Of a DNA stretch of 15,829 nt, positions 1 through 7,368 are shown piece after piece. The stretch is from JAYEJW01 sp034716535 (GTDB lineage: Bacteria; Pseudomonadota; Gammaproteobacteria; Chromatiales; Chromatiaceae): positions 1 to 15,829 of the forward strand of contig JAYEJW010000104.1 in assembly GCA_034716535.1 (NCBI GenBank). Direction: 5' to 3'. The position numbers and the translations under genes were made by a program. Positions within the stretch are counted from its first letter, which is position 1; every line of letters begins with the position of its first letter. The notes under the pieces were generated by a model, which saw nothing but the letters and a program-made list of their open reading frames with translations, searched no databases and had not been told where the DNA came from.

Positions 1-2
1 TG

Positions 3-1505
3 TTGATCGCTTCGCTCCCGGGTCCACTCGCGAACGCAGCGGATCTATCGGACATACCCTCTACTGTCGCCAAGCAGATCCGGCGCCATGAAATCTCTCC
101 GGCCGACGTCAGCCTCTATGTCCACGCCGTCGCCGAGCCCAGGCCGCGACTGGCATTCAACGCTGAGATCCCACGAAATCCGGCCTCCACGATCAAGCTG
201 CTCACAACCGAGGCCGCTCTCGACATGCTCGGCCCCGGCTACGTCTGGAAGACCAAGGCATTTATCGACGGCACGCTTCGGGACGGACGGCTCGACGGCA
301 ATCTCTTTCTCAAAGGGTATGGCGACCCGAACATCAGCCCCGAGGACTTCTGGCGTTTTCTCTGGGGTATCCGCGAGCGCGGGGTCGAGACGGTCGGCGG
401 CGACGTCATCCTGGACAACTCCTATTTCGAGCCGCCCGCCGCCAAGCGCGGCGACTTCGACGGCGCGGCCAACCGTGCTTACAACGCGCTGCCCTCGGCG
501 CTCAGCATCAACCGGCAGACGACCCGGATCCACATGGTTCAGGTCGGCTCCGGGGCCGAGATACGGGTGTTTACCGACCCTCCTCTGGCCAACATCGACG
601 TCCAGAATCGCATAAAGCTCGTTCAGGCTCCCTGCAAGAGCAAGTACCACAAGCCGGCGTTGAGAGTGGTCGAGGACGGCGGCCAGGCCACGCTGAAGCT
701 GTCGGGAACCTTCGCGAGCAAGTGCGGCGAGGCGAGCTATCCGCGCCTCTTGCTGGACCCCGCCGCCCACGCGGGCAACAGCTTTGCTGCACTTTGGCGC
801 GAAATGGGTGGAAGGGTCGAGGGCGTCGTCCGCGAAGGCACGCGGTCAAAAGCGGCCCGACTGCTGCACACGATGGATTCCCCTCCCCTGGAGGAGGTCG
901 TACGCGCCATCAACAAGCGAAGCGACAATCTGATGAGTCGGACCCTGTTTCTCACCCTCGGCGCAAAACGCATTGGTGCCCCAGGTTCACTACCGAAGGC
1001 GCGGCAGGCGGTCACCGATTGGCTTAATGCGCGTGGACTGGAGATCCCGGGTCTGGTGATGGACAACGGCTCCGGCCTGTCCCGCAACGCCCGCATCTCG
1101 GCCGAGGGCATGGGACGACTGCTCGGCTACGCCTACGCGAGTCCGACCATGCCGGAGCTCCTCTCCTCTCTATCCATCGCCGGGGTCGACGGCACCATGC
1201 GTAAGCGCTTCAAGAAGGGAGCGCTCGCCGGACGTGCCCACATCAAGACGGGCACGATCAAGGGCGCGACCGGGATCGCCGGCTATGTGCTCGACAAGGC
1301 TGGCCGCCGGTGGATCGTCGTGTCCCTGATCAACAACCCGCGCCTCCAGACCTGGCGAGGCAAGGCGGTGGAGAATGCGTTGCTCCAGTGGGTCTACGAG
1401 GAAGCCGGAGCCACGCCCGGCGGCCAGGCGCGGGCTGCGTCCCAAGCACCCACCGAACCGGCCCCCGAGGCCTGGTTCCTTCAGGAGAAGAAGGTCGGCG
1501 GCTGA
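3..1505 (+). CDS. dacB: D-alanyl-D-alanine carboxypeptidase/endopeptidase, PBP4 family (5'-partial)
   Basis: Peptidase family S13, a periplasmic low-molecular-mass penicillin-binding protein. This family removes the terminal D-Ala from peptidoglycan stem peptides and cleaves peptide cross-links. Counting from the TTG at position 3, the three active-site motifs are all present and correctly spaced: SxxK as STIK at residues 62-65, SxN as SDN at 307-309, and KTG at 415-417 (HIKTGTIKGATGIAGY). The roughly 240 residues between SxxK and SxN fit the large inserted domains of PBP4. The first residues (ASLPGPLANA, then ADLSD) look like the tail of a signal peptide, so the true start probably lies left of the window. 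About 500 residues are visible, close to the family's usual length. The C-terminus carries a short Ala/Pro/Glu-rich tail. The gene ends 4 bases from the convergent stop of the giant membrane protein, with no hairpin between them. The family call is secure; the symbol follows the E. coli name. Confidence 0.93.
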   Translation: MIASLPGPLANAADLSDIPSTVAKQIRRHEISPADVSLYVHAVAEPRPRLAFNAEIPRNPASTIKLLTTEAALDMLGPGYVWKTKAFIDGTLRDGRLDGNLFLKGYGDPNISPEDFWRFLWGIRERGVETVGGDVILDNSYFEPPAAKRGDFDGAANRAYNALPSALSINRQTTRIHMVQVGSGAEIRVFTDPPLANIDVQNRIKLVQAPCKSKYHKPALRVVEDGGQATLKLSGTFASKCGEASYPRLLLDPAAHAGNSFAALWREMGGRVEGVVREGTRSKAARLLHTMDSPPLEEVVRAINKRSDNLMSRTLFLTLGAKRIGAPGSLPKARQAVTDWLNARGLEIPGLVMDNGSGLSRNARISAEGMGRLLGYAYASPTMPELLSSLSIAGVDGTMRKRFKKGALAGRAHIKTGTIKGATGIAGYVLDKAGRRWIVVSLINNPRLQTWRGKAVENALLQWVYEEAGATPGGQARAASQAPTEPAPEAWFLQEKKVGG

Positions 1506-1509
1506 CCCC

Positions 1510-4500
1510 CTACCGGTCGGTTCCGGCCGCTTGATCCGCGGGCGAGGCAGCGCCTGCTCTCGCCGGTCCCTTCCGGCGCGGAAGCTTGAGCTTGACCTCC
1601 CGCCAGAGCACCGGGCTGGCGAAGCGTTGCCAGCCCCAGCGTAGCCAGCTGAGAAGCCGCAAAGCCAGCCACAAGGCCCAAGCGAGCATCAGACCACGGT
1701 AGACCAGGATAGGCACCGAGATCACCCAGACCTCGGGCAGCTCCCGGCCCGTGTGGTCCTGGTACCAATTGAGACTGGTGGCCGACGACCCATTGCCGGC
1801 GATTTGCATCTCGGGCAGCCCCAGCAGACCCTGCTGGATGGCCGAGACGAGGGCGGCCAGCGCCGCCAGGCTGAGCAGCGCCAGGCCCGTCTGTGCCAGA
1901 TTGAAACGCCAGGGGGGCACATCCTCGTTCAGACGCCCCCGCAGCCCGAGCGCGAATAGCCACCCGGCCACAAGCAGGCCCACCCAGACGCCCGCCTGGC
2001 TCAGCCCAAGGCCCAGCAGCAACCAGTCGCGGGTCTTGAGGGGGGTCAGCCGGCTGCGGCCGAGGCCGATCGCCAGAACGATCAACACGACGACCAGGCC
2101 CCAGAAGAGAACGGCGGGGCCCATCATCGGACCGCCGGTGAGCAACACCCAGCGATCCCGTCCAAGCTCCACTCCGACAGAGGCATTCACCCCAGAAATC
2201 GCCAGGTCCGGCACCGGGGGGGAGTAGAAGCCACCCAGGGCATCGGGCTGCCGCCATTCCATGTGCCAGCGCTGGGTCGCCGGAGCCAGGGGCAGCGTCA
2301 GGGTCCGATCTTCCAGACGGAGGGGACGTTCGGCGCCGTCCAGAGTCACTCGCCGGAGCTCGGCCCCCTCCGGGAGCCGAATGCCGTGCTCTCCACCCTG
2401 ACTGCTTCGCAGCGTCAGATCCAGGGCCGCCTCCGTGGCCCTCGGGCCGGGGGTGAGGCGATACGCGCTCTCATCCAAAGTGAGGGTGGGACCGGGAACC
2501 CCCGCCGGCCGCGAGAGGCTCAGCCGGACCTCCTCCCCGGGCCAGGGCCGCCAGGTGGGCAGCCAGCGCGTCAGGCGCCCCAGGTGGTGGATCACCGGGA
2601 TCCCGGCCGTCTCCAGGTGCCACAACGGGCTCACGTCGACCCGCCACTCTTCGCTCAGGCGGTCGTCCTCCGCCGCCCGCAGGGTGATGCTGTCCACCGG
2701 CTCCAGCTTCGATGCCCAATCGGTCATCCGCTGTCCCGGTGCGAGGTTCACGAGCAGGCGTCCGTCGCGTACCCGGGCGTTCTCTCTGAGCACCTGCTCA
2801 CCGGGGAGCAGGGGCACCTCCAGGACAATGGGGGGCTCCGGCGGCGACAGACGGATCACCCGCGTCGCCACCGACCAGTCGACCCCCAGGTGCAGGGTGC
2901 GCTGGATACGCAGCAGAGGGGGGACCTCGGCCGGTTGTAGCTCACCCTCATCCTCGGCCGCCCGGCGCAGCCGGACCAACCGGATCTGGGCGCCGGGGTA
3001 GCCGTTCTCGTCGATGCCTTCTACGCGCCAGCCATCGCCGGCCACCTGGACCCGGTGCGGGCGAAGAGGCAGCGGGATCTCCACCTGCGCCCTCGGCGGC
3101 AGTGGACCCGAAAGCTCGAGGCTCGTGCGCCCGGCGGGCAGGGCAACGAGATAGGTGCCGTCCGCGCCCCGACGCAGCTCGTCCAGGGGCTCGCCGTCGA
3201 CATGGATGCGGGTAGGCGTCCAGATCCCTGCGCTCCCGGGAACCGGCACCGCGGCGGCTTGGCGCACATCCACCCTGAGCAACAGCCTGAGCTCCTCGTC
3301 GGTGGTGGTCAGATCCATGCGGGAAATATCGGCGCAGGCGGGCAGACAGTCCGGCGGCTCCAACAGACGGGTCTTCAATGCCTCCAGCAGCTCCGGGGAC
3401 GGGAAATCCTGGGCGGGAGCGGGCGTCGGCATGCCGGCTAGCCCGGCGGCGAGGAGCACCAGGGCAACGGCCGGCCGGCGGCGAAGAACGGTCCCGAACA
3501 GTCCCGCGAGCTTCAGCGCCAGCAGAACGACCAGTGCCAGACGGGCCAGCGCGAGCACCAGATTCCAGCCGGGCGTCAGCAGCCAGAGCCCGATCACCTG
3601 ATCCCGCGGCACGGGTCCGCTCCACGCCAGGTCGATCGAGGTCCGGCGCCAGGTCGGCACGCCAGGTCCCGTCTGGACCCGCGCGTCAGGATCGACCACA
3701 GGAACGGGTTTGGGGGCCGTCGCCAATGTACCCGCCAGGGGCGTCCGGGCCTTGTGGCGGATGTCGGACCTCATCTCGAAGCTGTCCGGCACCGGTGCTT
3801 CGGCCGGCGCGGGGGCTCGGGTCACGTCCTTTACGGGGACCGCCGACATCGGGGGCAGGGATCGCTCCAACTGCGGATAGATCCCGTTTCGTACCTGATC
3901 CACGAGGAACGGCAGCGCAATCACCGCGAGCACGACCAGACTCGCGCGGTAATAGAACAACAGGAAGCGGCGCAGGCGCGCCATGGCGGTGCGGGCCGGG
4001 TCTTTCGGTAACAACCGCAGCAGCGCGTAGGCGGCCAACACCTGGAGCCAGATCGTCCGCGGCGCCTCGGGCTCCTGCCAAATCAGCACTATGGTAAGGA
4101 GGGCCAGAGCGCCCCAGCCCCAGCTCCACAATCGCGCCACTGCAAGGGCGATGATGAGCACGAGGAAGAGGTCCAGCAGGGTCCAGCGATTGAGCCAGCT
4201 ATCGGGGAGGTTGTCGACACCGGAGACGGCCAGCAGGTCCCAACCGGGCGGCAGATGCAGTCGCGCCTGCACAGACTGAAAGTCGAGCTCCCACCCGGAG
4301 GCAGGCAGGCGCCGAACGTCCCCGGCGATGCGACTGTCGGCGACCAGATCGAGCAACCCCTGACGCACCTCCACGCCCTCCCGGGCGGAGTCGGCCAGGC
4401 GCGTGATGAAACGCGGCTCCCCGCCCACCAGCACCTGACCCAGATCGAGCGTATCCCCGACCTCCAGGCGCCAGCTGCGGACCAGCTCCCCGTCGATGCG

Positions 4501-5592
4501 GTCGCGCAGGGTGTATCCGTCGCCGCCGAAGTCCAGCCAAAGGTCGCGGCTGAGAGAAAGGCGGTCAGGCCCCGGGTCCGTATCGCCGCGTCGGATCTGC
4601 ACCAGGCGCAGCTCCCCACCCTGCTTCATGAGGTAGGCGGGCAACGGCGCCCACTCGGGAGGCAAACGGGTCTGACGCGGGTCGACCGGATCGGCGCCCG
4701 TCACCTCGACCTGGCGCAGGTCCGGGTGCGCGGCGAAGACCCAAACCTCCTGCCCCGGCCAAGGTGCAGCCCGCTCGCCGAGATCAAGCGCCGTCACCGG
4801 CTCGGGATGGCGTTCGCTGATCGCGACCGTCCAGCGCCCGGGACGAACCTGCAGGCGCAGCAGGCCATCCGGCTCCAGTCTGGCGGGCAGGGGACTGTCC
4901 ACACCCAGCGGGATACCGCCGTCAAGAAGCACCGGACCGAGCGCGACTTCCCGCGCCTCACCGGCGACGTCCAGCTCCAAGCGGGTGAGCACGCGCAGCG
5001 GGATATCGTCCTCCACCCGACGGTAGACCTCCAGCGCAAGGACGTCGCGTTCCGCCCCGGCCGTCCCCTGCTCCGCGCGGCCCAGCCACAGACGACCGTC
5101 GCGGTCCCGGCGTGGGAACTGCACCGGCTCACCGTCCAGGCTCAAAGCGACGAGCCCGGTAGCGGTCGGCACGGCGAGACCCTCCGGCCGCTCGCGCCAG
5201 ACGAACCGCCCGCTGACCGCGTACTCCCCGGCATCGAGCTTCAGCGCGGGCACCCCCTCGTGCTCGACGACCGCAGCAAAGTCGCTGCCCACCCGTACGT
5301 CCTGGGGCCAATGCGCCTTGTCGCCCGGCAGCGGAACCCAGCCTTCCGCATACAGCTGCCAGCGCTGGGCGAAGAGCCCGCCGGTCCGGTCCAGGTCCAG
5401 GTGCAGCCGCCCCGGCCAGGCGCAGAGCCTCTCACCCGCACCCCCGTGCAAGGGACAGTCACGCCGGTCCTCCCGATCCAGCACCCACGGGATCCAGGGC
5501 TTCAGGGACTCGGGGACGCGATCCTCCACCGTTGCCGCCCATGTTTTCGCGACCGGGGACAGAAGCAGCAAGCACAGGAGAAGACGTACCAT
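1510..5592 (-). CDS. Giant two-module membrane/periplasmic protein, function unknown
   Basis: I do not recognise a characterised family. The start is placed at the ATG ending at 5592: it opens a clear signal peptide (MVRLLLCLLLLSPVAKTWA) and has GAGG six bases upstream. An ATG further upstream at 5673 would bury that signal. The product is about 1360 residues. The order is: signal peptide; a cysteine pair (46, 57); a long beta-rich ectodomain to about 465; a bundle of about four hydrophobic segments (about 470-570); a Pro/Ala-rich linker; a hydrophobic segment near 675-700; a second, signal-like segment ending in PAPAQ near 725; another cysteine pair (PPDCLPACAD); a second beta-rich region; then about four more hydrophobic segments (about 1155-1320) and a basic tail. 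The two ectodomains share motifs, so the protein looks duplicated internally. It is probably anchored in the inner membrane with large periplasmic parts (inference). Convergent with the PBP4 gene, so not co-transcribed with it. Confidence 0.85.
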   Translation of the reverse strand: MVRLLLCLLLLSPVAKTWAATVEDRVPESLKPWIPWVLDREDRRDCPLHGGAGERLCAWPGRLHLDLDRTGGLFAQRWQLYAEGWVPLPGDKAHWPQDVRVGSDFAAVVEHEGVPALKLDAGEYAVSGRFVWRERPEGLAVPTATGLVALSLDGEPVQFPRRDRDGRLWLGRAEQGTAGAERDVLALEVYRRVEDDIPLRVLTRLELDVAGEAREVALGPVLLDGGIPLGVDSPLPARLEPDGLLRLQVRPGRWTVAISERHPEPVTALDLGERAAPWPGQEVWVFAAHPDLRQVEVTGADPVDPRQTRLPPEWAPLPAYLMKQGGELRLVQIRRGDTDPGPDRLSLSRDLWLDFGGDGYTLRDRIDGELVRSWRLEVGDTLDLGQVLVGGEPRFITRLADSAREGVEVRQGLLDLVADSRIAGDVRRLPASGWELDFQSVQARLHLPPGWDLLAVSGVDNLPDSWLNRWTLLDLFLVLIIALAVARLWSWGWGALALLTIVLIWQEPEAPRTIWLQVLAAYALLRLLPKDPARTAMARLRRFLLFYYRASLVVLAVIALPFLVDQVRNGIYPQLERSLPPMSAVPVKDVTRAPAPAEAPVPDSFEMRSDIRHKARTPLAGTLATAPKPVPVVDPDARVQTGPGVPTWRRTSIDLAWSGPVPRDQVIGLWLLTPGWNLVLALARLALVVLLALKLAGLFGTVLRRRPAVALVLLAAGLAGMPTPAPAQDFPSPELLEALKTRLLEPPDCLPACADISRMDLTTTDEELRLLLRVDVRQAAAVPVPGSAGIWTPTRIHVDGEPLDELRRGADGTYLVALPAGRTSLELSGPLPPRAQVEIPLPLRPHRVQVAGDGWRVEGIDENGYPGAQIRLVRLRRAAEDEGELQPAEVPPLLRIQRTLHLGVDWSVATRVIRLSPPEPPIVLEVPLLPGEQVLRENARVRDGRLLVNLAPGQRMTDWASKLEPVDSITLRAAEDDRLSEEWRVDVSPLWHLETAGIPVIHHLGRLTRWLPTWRPWPGEEVRLSLSRPAGVPGPTLTLDESAYRLTPGPRATEAALDLTLRSSQGGEHGIRLPEGAELRRVTLDGAERPLRLEDRTLTLPLAPATQRWHMEWRQPDALGGFYSPPVPDLAISGVNASVGVELGRDRWVLLTGGPMMGPAVLFWGLVVVLIVLAIGLGRSRLTPLKTRDWLLLGLGLSQAGVWVGLLVAGWLFALGLRGRLNEDVPPWRFNLAQTGLALLSLAALAALVSAIQQGLLGLPEMQIAGNGSSATSLNWYQDHTGRELPEVWVISVPILVYRGLMLAWALWLALRLLSWLRWGWQRFASPVLWREVKLKLPRRKGPARAGAASPADQAAGTDR

Positions 5593-5598
5593 CGCCGA

Positions 5599-5602
5599 CC
5601 TC
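5599..5602 (-). promoter_or_regulatory. Shine-Dalgarno site that fixes the giant gene's start
   Basis: GAGG on the minus strand, six bases before the ATG ending at 5592. It supports this start over the ATG at 5673, whose extra 27 residues would precede a signal peptide. Confidence 0.6.
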
Positions 5603-5605
5603 GAC

Positions 5606-5635
5606 AGGATTGACCCGGGAACTGTTCCCAATCCT
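5606..5635 (-). promoter_or_regulatory. Bulged inverted repeat in the leader of the giant membrane protein gene
   Basis: On the minus strand AGGATTGGGAAC is followed, after one base, by its complement GTTCC and CAATCCT, interrupted by a five-base bulge (CGGGT). This gives up to 12 paired bases. The core GGGAACTGTTCCC (5617-5629) is itself a perfect 13-base palindrome. It lies 14 bases before the start codon and directly next to the Shine-Dalgarno bases. It could be an operator or an RNA hairpin that limits ribosome access; the sequence does not say which. Confidence 0.4.
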
Positions 5636-5719
5636 ACACGGCGCCCTGCCGCAAGTCCTGCAGCCCCCTTCAACTTTCCGGAATCTTCGGACGTTTCTCT
5701 GGCGGCGGATACAAACAGG

Positions 5720-5745
5720 AAAAAGGCAGCTCAATTGCTGCCTTT
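5720..5745 (-). terminator. Intrinsic terminator of the secreted repeat-protein gene
   Basis: On the minus strand the sequence forms GGCAGC, loop AATTGA, GCTGCC, extended by three A-T pairs, and runs directly into TTTTT then CCTGTTT. It sits about 40 bases past the stop codon at 5785, which is the classical rho-independent layout. It separates that gene from the giant membrane protein gene on the same strand, so the two are probably independent units. Confidence 0.75.
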
Positions 5746-5784
5746 CCCCACCACCTAGTCCCGACCACCATATCCGTCCTGCCC

Positions 5785-6896
5785 CTATGGCGCTACATTT
5801 ACCTCCACGCTATCGTAATAGAGAGGTTGATCGAGCATGCCATTGCGATTCTCATCGACACCGAAATAAAAGTCGTAGCTGCCCACCCAAAGTCTGTCGG
5901 TATACAAAACCTCGAGCGGCGGAATGAGCTCGATCAGCGGACCCTGCTCCGAGACATCAAAACCTGGACGCCATCTCCTCGCAGCATAGTCGTAATAATA
6001 GAAACCGAAGGGAGCGTCTGCAATCAACCAGTAGTCGACCTGAATACCTAGATGATCCCCAGGATCAAGCTCTATCGTTACGGAAAGCGTGTCACCTAGA
6101 GTAAGATCTACTGGCCCATCTGAGCCGTTGGCCTTGATGTCGGGTACGGGCTCACCGGGCCTGGCAAGAATGATCTCATAGTCCCCACCGACTTCTGATA
6201 GTTTGAACCGTCATGACCCCTCCACACGACACCCGCATCGCTTATCTGCGGTGAATTGTTGTCCGAGGAGTCGCTTGAGATCCGCTCTGTTGTTGCGCCA
6301 TCATAGAGCATGACCTCGTTTCCGGAACCGTCGTTTTGCAGCCAGGCCACAGACCCCGTGTCACTCACTCTTGGAGAAATATCGTGATAAGAGTTATCAG
6401 TCAACGGGTTCGTTCCGGTGAAGTCGTAGAGAACAACCTCGTAGTCCGAGGCCTCTTGTGCCTCCCACACCGCACCCGCTTTACTTATACGAGTCTCCCC
6501 CTCATCGTACGAGTTGTTTGTGAGTTGTTCGACGGTGGTTCCGTTATAAAGGAAGATTTCCCAGTCTTCTCCATCATATCCCTCCCACGCCACGTCTCCG
6601 AAGTCATTTATCTGCGGGTAATAGTCTTCGTGCGGGTTGCTTGAGATCTTTATCGAGGTGGTGCCGTCATACAGATAGATTTCCCAGCCTGTTGGAGCAT
6701 CCGCCTCCCAAACAATCGTCCCTTCGTTGTTTATCTTCGGCTCATCATCAGTGTATGAATTATCTGTTATTTGAATTATGACATATTCGGAATCGGCTAA
6801 GGAATCCATCTCCCACTCTAACGACAGACCCGATGAAGCCCATAAAATGACAATCACCGCCGTTAAAGTTGTGAAGGTAATCCTCAATGGTTTCAT
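5785..6896 (-). pseudogene. Secreted repeat protein (propeller-like), broken by a frameshift
   Basis: Two frames together make one protein. Frame one starts at the ATG ending at 6896 with a signal peptide (MKPLRITFTTLTAVIVIL, cut near SGLS). It then has about five repeats of roughly 41 residues with the pattern (L/I)(T/S)xNSY...PxI(N/S)xxGxVxWxxxDGxxxEIxLYDGT, like the strands of TolB/WD-type beta-propellers. After WRGHDGSNYQ (near 6200) this frame loses sense, while the next frame takes up GGDYEIILARPGEPVPDIKA and runs to a TAG at 5785, with no stop in between. A one-base deletion, or its equivalent, explains this. The C-terminal domain (PFGFYYYDYAARRW, FYFGVDENRNGMLD, YYDSVEVNVAP) resembles the ends of other secreted repeat proteins I have seen; its role is unknown. 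Base composition is more A/T-rich than all neighbours, which suggests transfer. Sequencing error cannot be excluded. Confidence 0.75.
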
Positions 6897-6901
6897 TTCG
6901 G

Positions 6902-6909
6902 CCTCCTTT
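6902..6909 (-). promoter_or_regulatory. Strong Shine-Dalgarno of the repeat-protein gene
   Basis: AAAGGAGG on the minus strand, about five bases before the ATG ending at 6896. It is one of the best ribosome binding sites in the window and supports this start. Confidence 0.6.
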
Positions 6910-6948
6910 CAGATTTGGTTGAAGAAAATTCAACCATCCTTTATTAAA

Positions 6949-6954
6949 ATTATA
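6949..6954 (-). promoter_or_regulatory. Candidate -10 box of the repeat-protein gene
   Basis: A consensus TATAAT on the minus strand, 52 bases before the start codon, in an A/T-rich patch that stands out from the G/C-rich spacer. No convincing -35 hexamer is seen at the right distance, so the promoter call rests on the -10 alone. Between it and the start lies a small hairpin (GTTGAA/TTCAAC, 6918-6934). Confidence 0.35.
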
Positions 6955-7195
6955 GCCCCCGTGAGAGAAGTCGGCGTGGCGTGCCTGGACGCCATACGGC
7001 ACTGCACAGCGGGGGGACCGTAAGGCTCTAGGTTTCATAAGATCGCGCCAGATGGTCCACAGGGGAGGGTCGCCCGGAGCGCAGTAGCGTTGCGCCGATA
7101 GTCCTGCACCGGGATCCGTTTCTGGTCGCCTCCAGCATCGGGGCGCGAGGAATCGGATCGTTGGTCCATCTGGGGTAGGTGAAGGGGCGAGATAC

Positions 7196-7277
7196 GTAGG
7201 GTGGGCACGGTTTGTGTACCCACCGTTTCCAGCGATGTGCTTGTATGCCGCCGATCGGTGGGCAGTGCCCACCCTAC
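7196..7277. repeat. REP-like palindromic doublet
   Basis: An 82-base element bounded by a perfect 13-base inverted repeat: GTAGGGTGGGCAC at 7196-7208 and GTGCCCACCCTAC at 7265-7277. Each end also folds on its own: GTGGG/CCCAC on the left and GGTGGGCA/TGCCCACC on the right. The right unit recurs at 9840-9865. This is the arrangement of bacterial extragenic palindromes placed in pairs between genes. Confidence 0.7.
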
Positions 7278-7310
7278 CTGGCTACCGACTGGCTTGATGT
7301 GGCTGATAAT

Positions 7311-7332
7311 CGCGGTGCATCCTTGCACCGCG
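7311..7332. terminator. Hairpin downstream of the cytochrome gene, possible terminator
   Basis: CGCGGTGCA at 7311-7319 and TGCACCGCG at 7324-7332 make a perfect 9-base stem with a 4-base loop, about 37 bases after the cytochrome stop on the minus strand. No T-run follows on that strand, so it is not a typical intrinsic terminator. It may instead protect the 3' end, or belong to the neighbouring palindromic repeat. Confidence 0.35.
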
Positions 7333-7368
7333 GAAACGCCGAATAAATCAGCGTCTACGTCTGAACAC

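Larger units (their letters stand above)
6955..7368. other. Spacer between the repeat protein and the cytochrome gene
   Basis: I see no gene here. Open frames on both strands are short, lack ribosome binding sites and run across palindromes. The right half holds the REP-like doublet and a perfect 9-base hairpin, listed separately. The left half (about 6960-7190) is G/C-rich and has no feature I can name. Confidence 0.5.

Noticed and set aside
4255..5613. 452-residue open frame on the + strand inside the giant protein gene
   Set aside because: It is antisense to a frame with a signal peptide, coherent membrane segments and a ribosome site. Its translation is Arg/Gln/Pro-rich without domain character, as expected from a G/C-rich shadow frame.
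6760..7272. 170-residue minus-strand frame spanning the REP-like doublet
   Set aside because: It crosses palindromes and overlaps the start of the repeat-protein gene in another frame, has no ribosome site and shows no domain.
7196..7277. Inverted repeats as ends of an insertion sequence
   Set aside because: Only 82 bases lie between them with no transposase, and each end folds by itself; a palindromic repeat doublet fits better.
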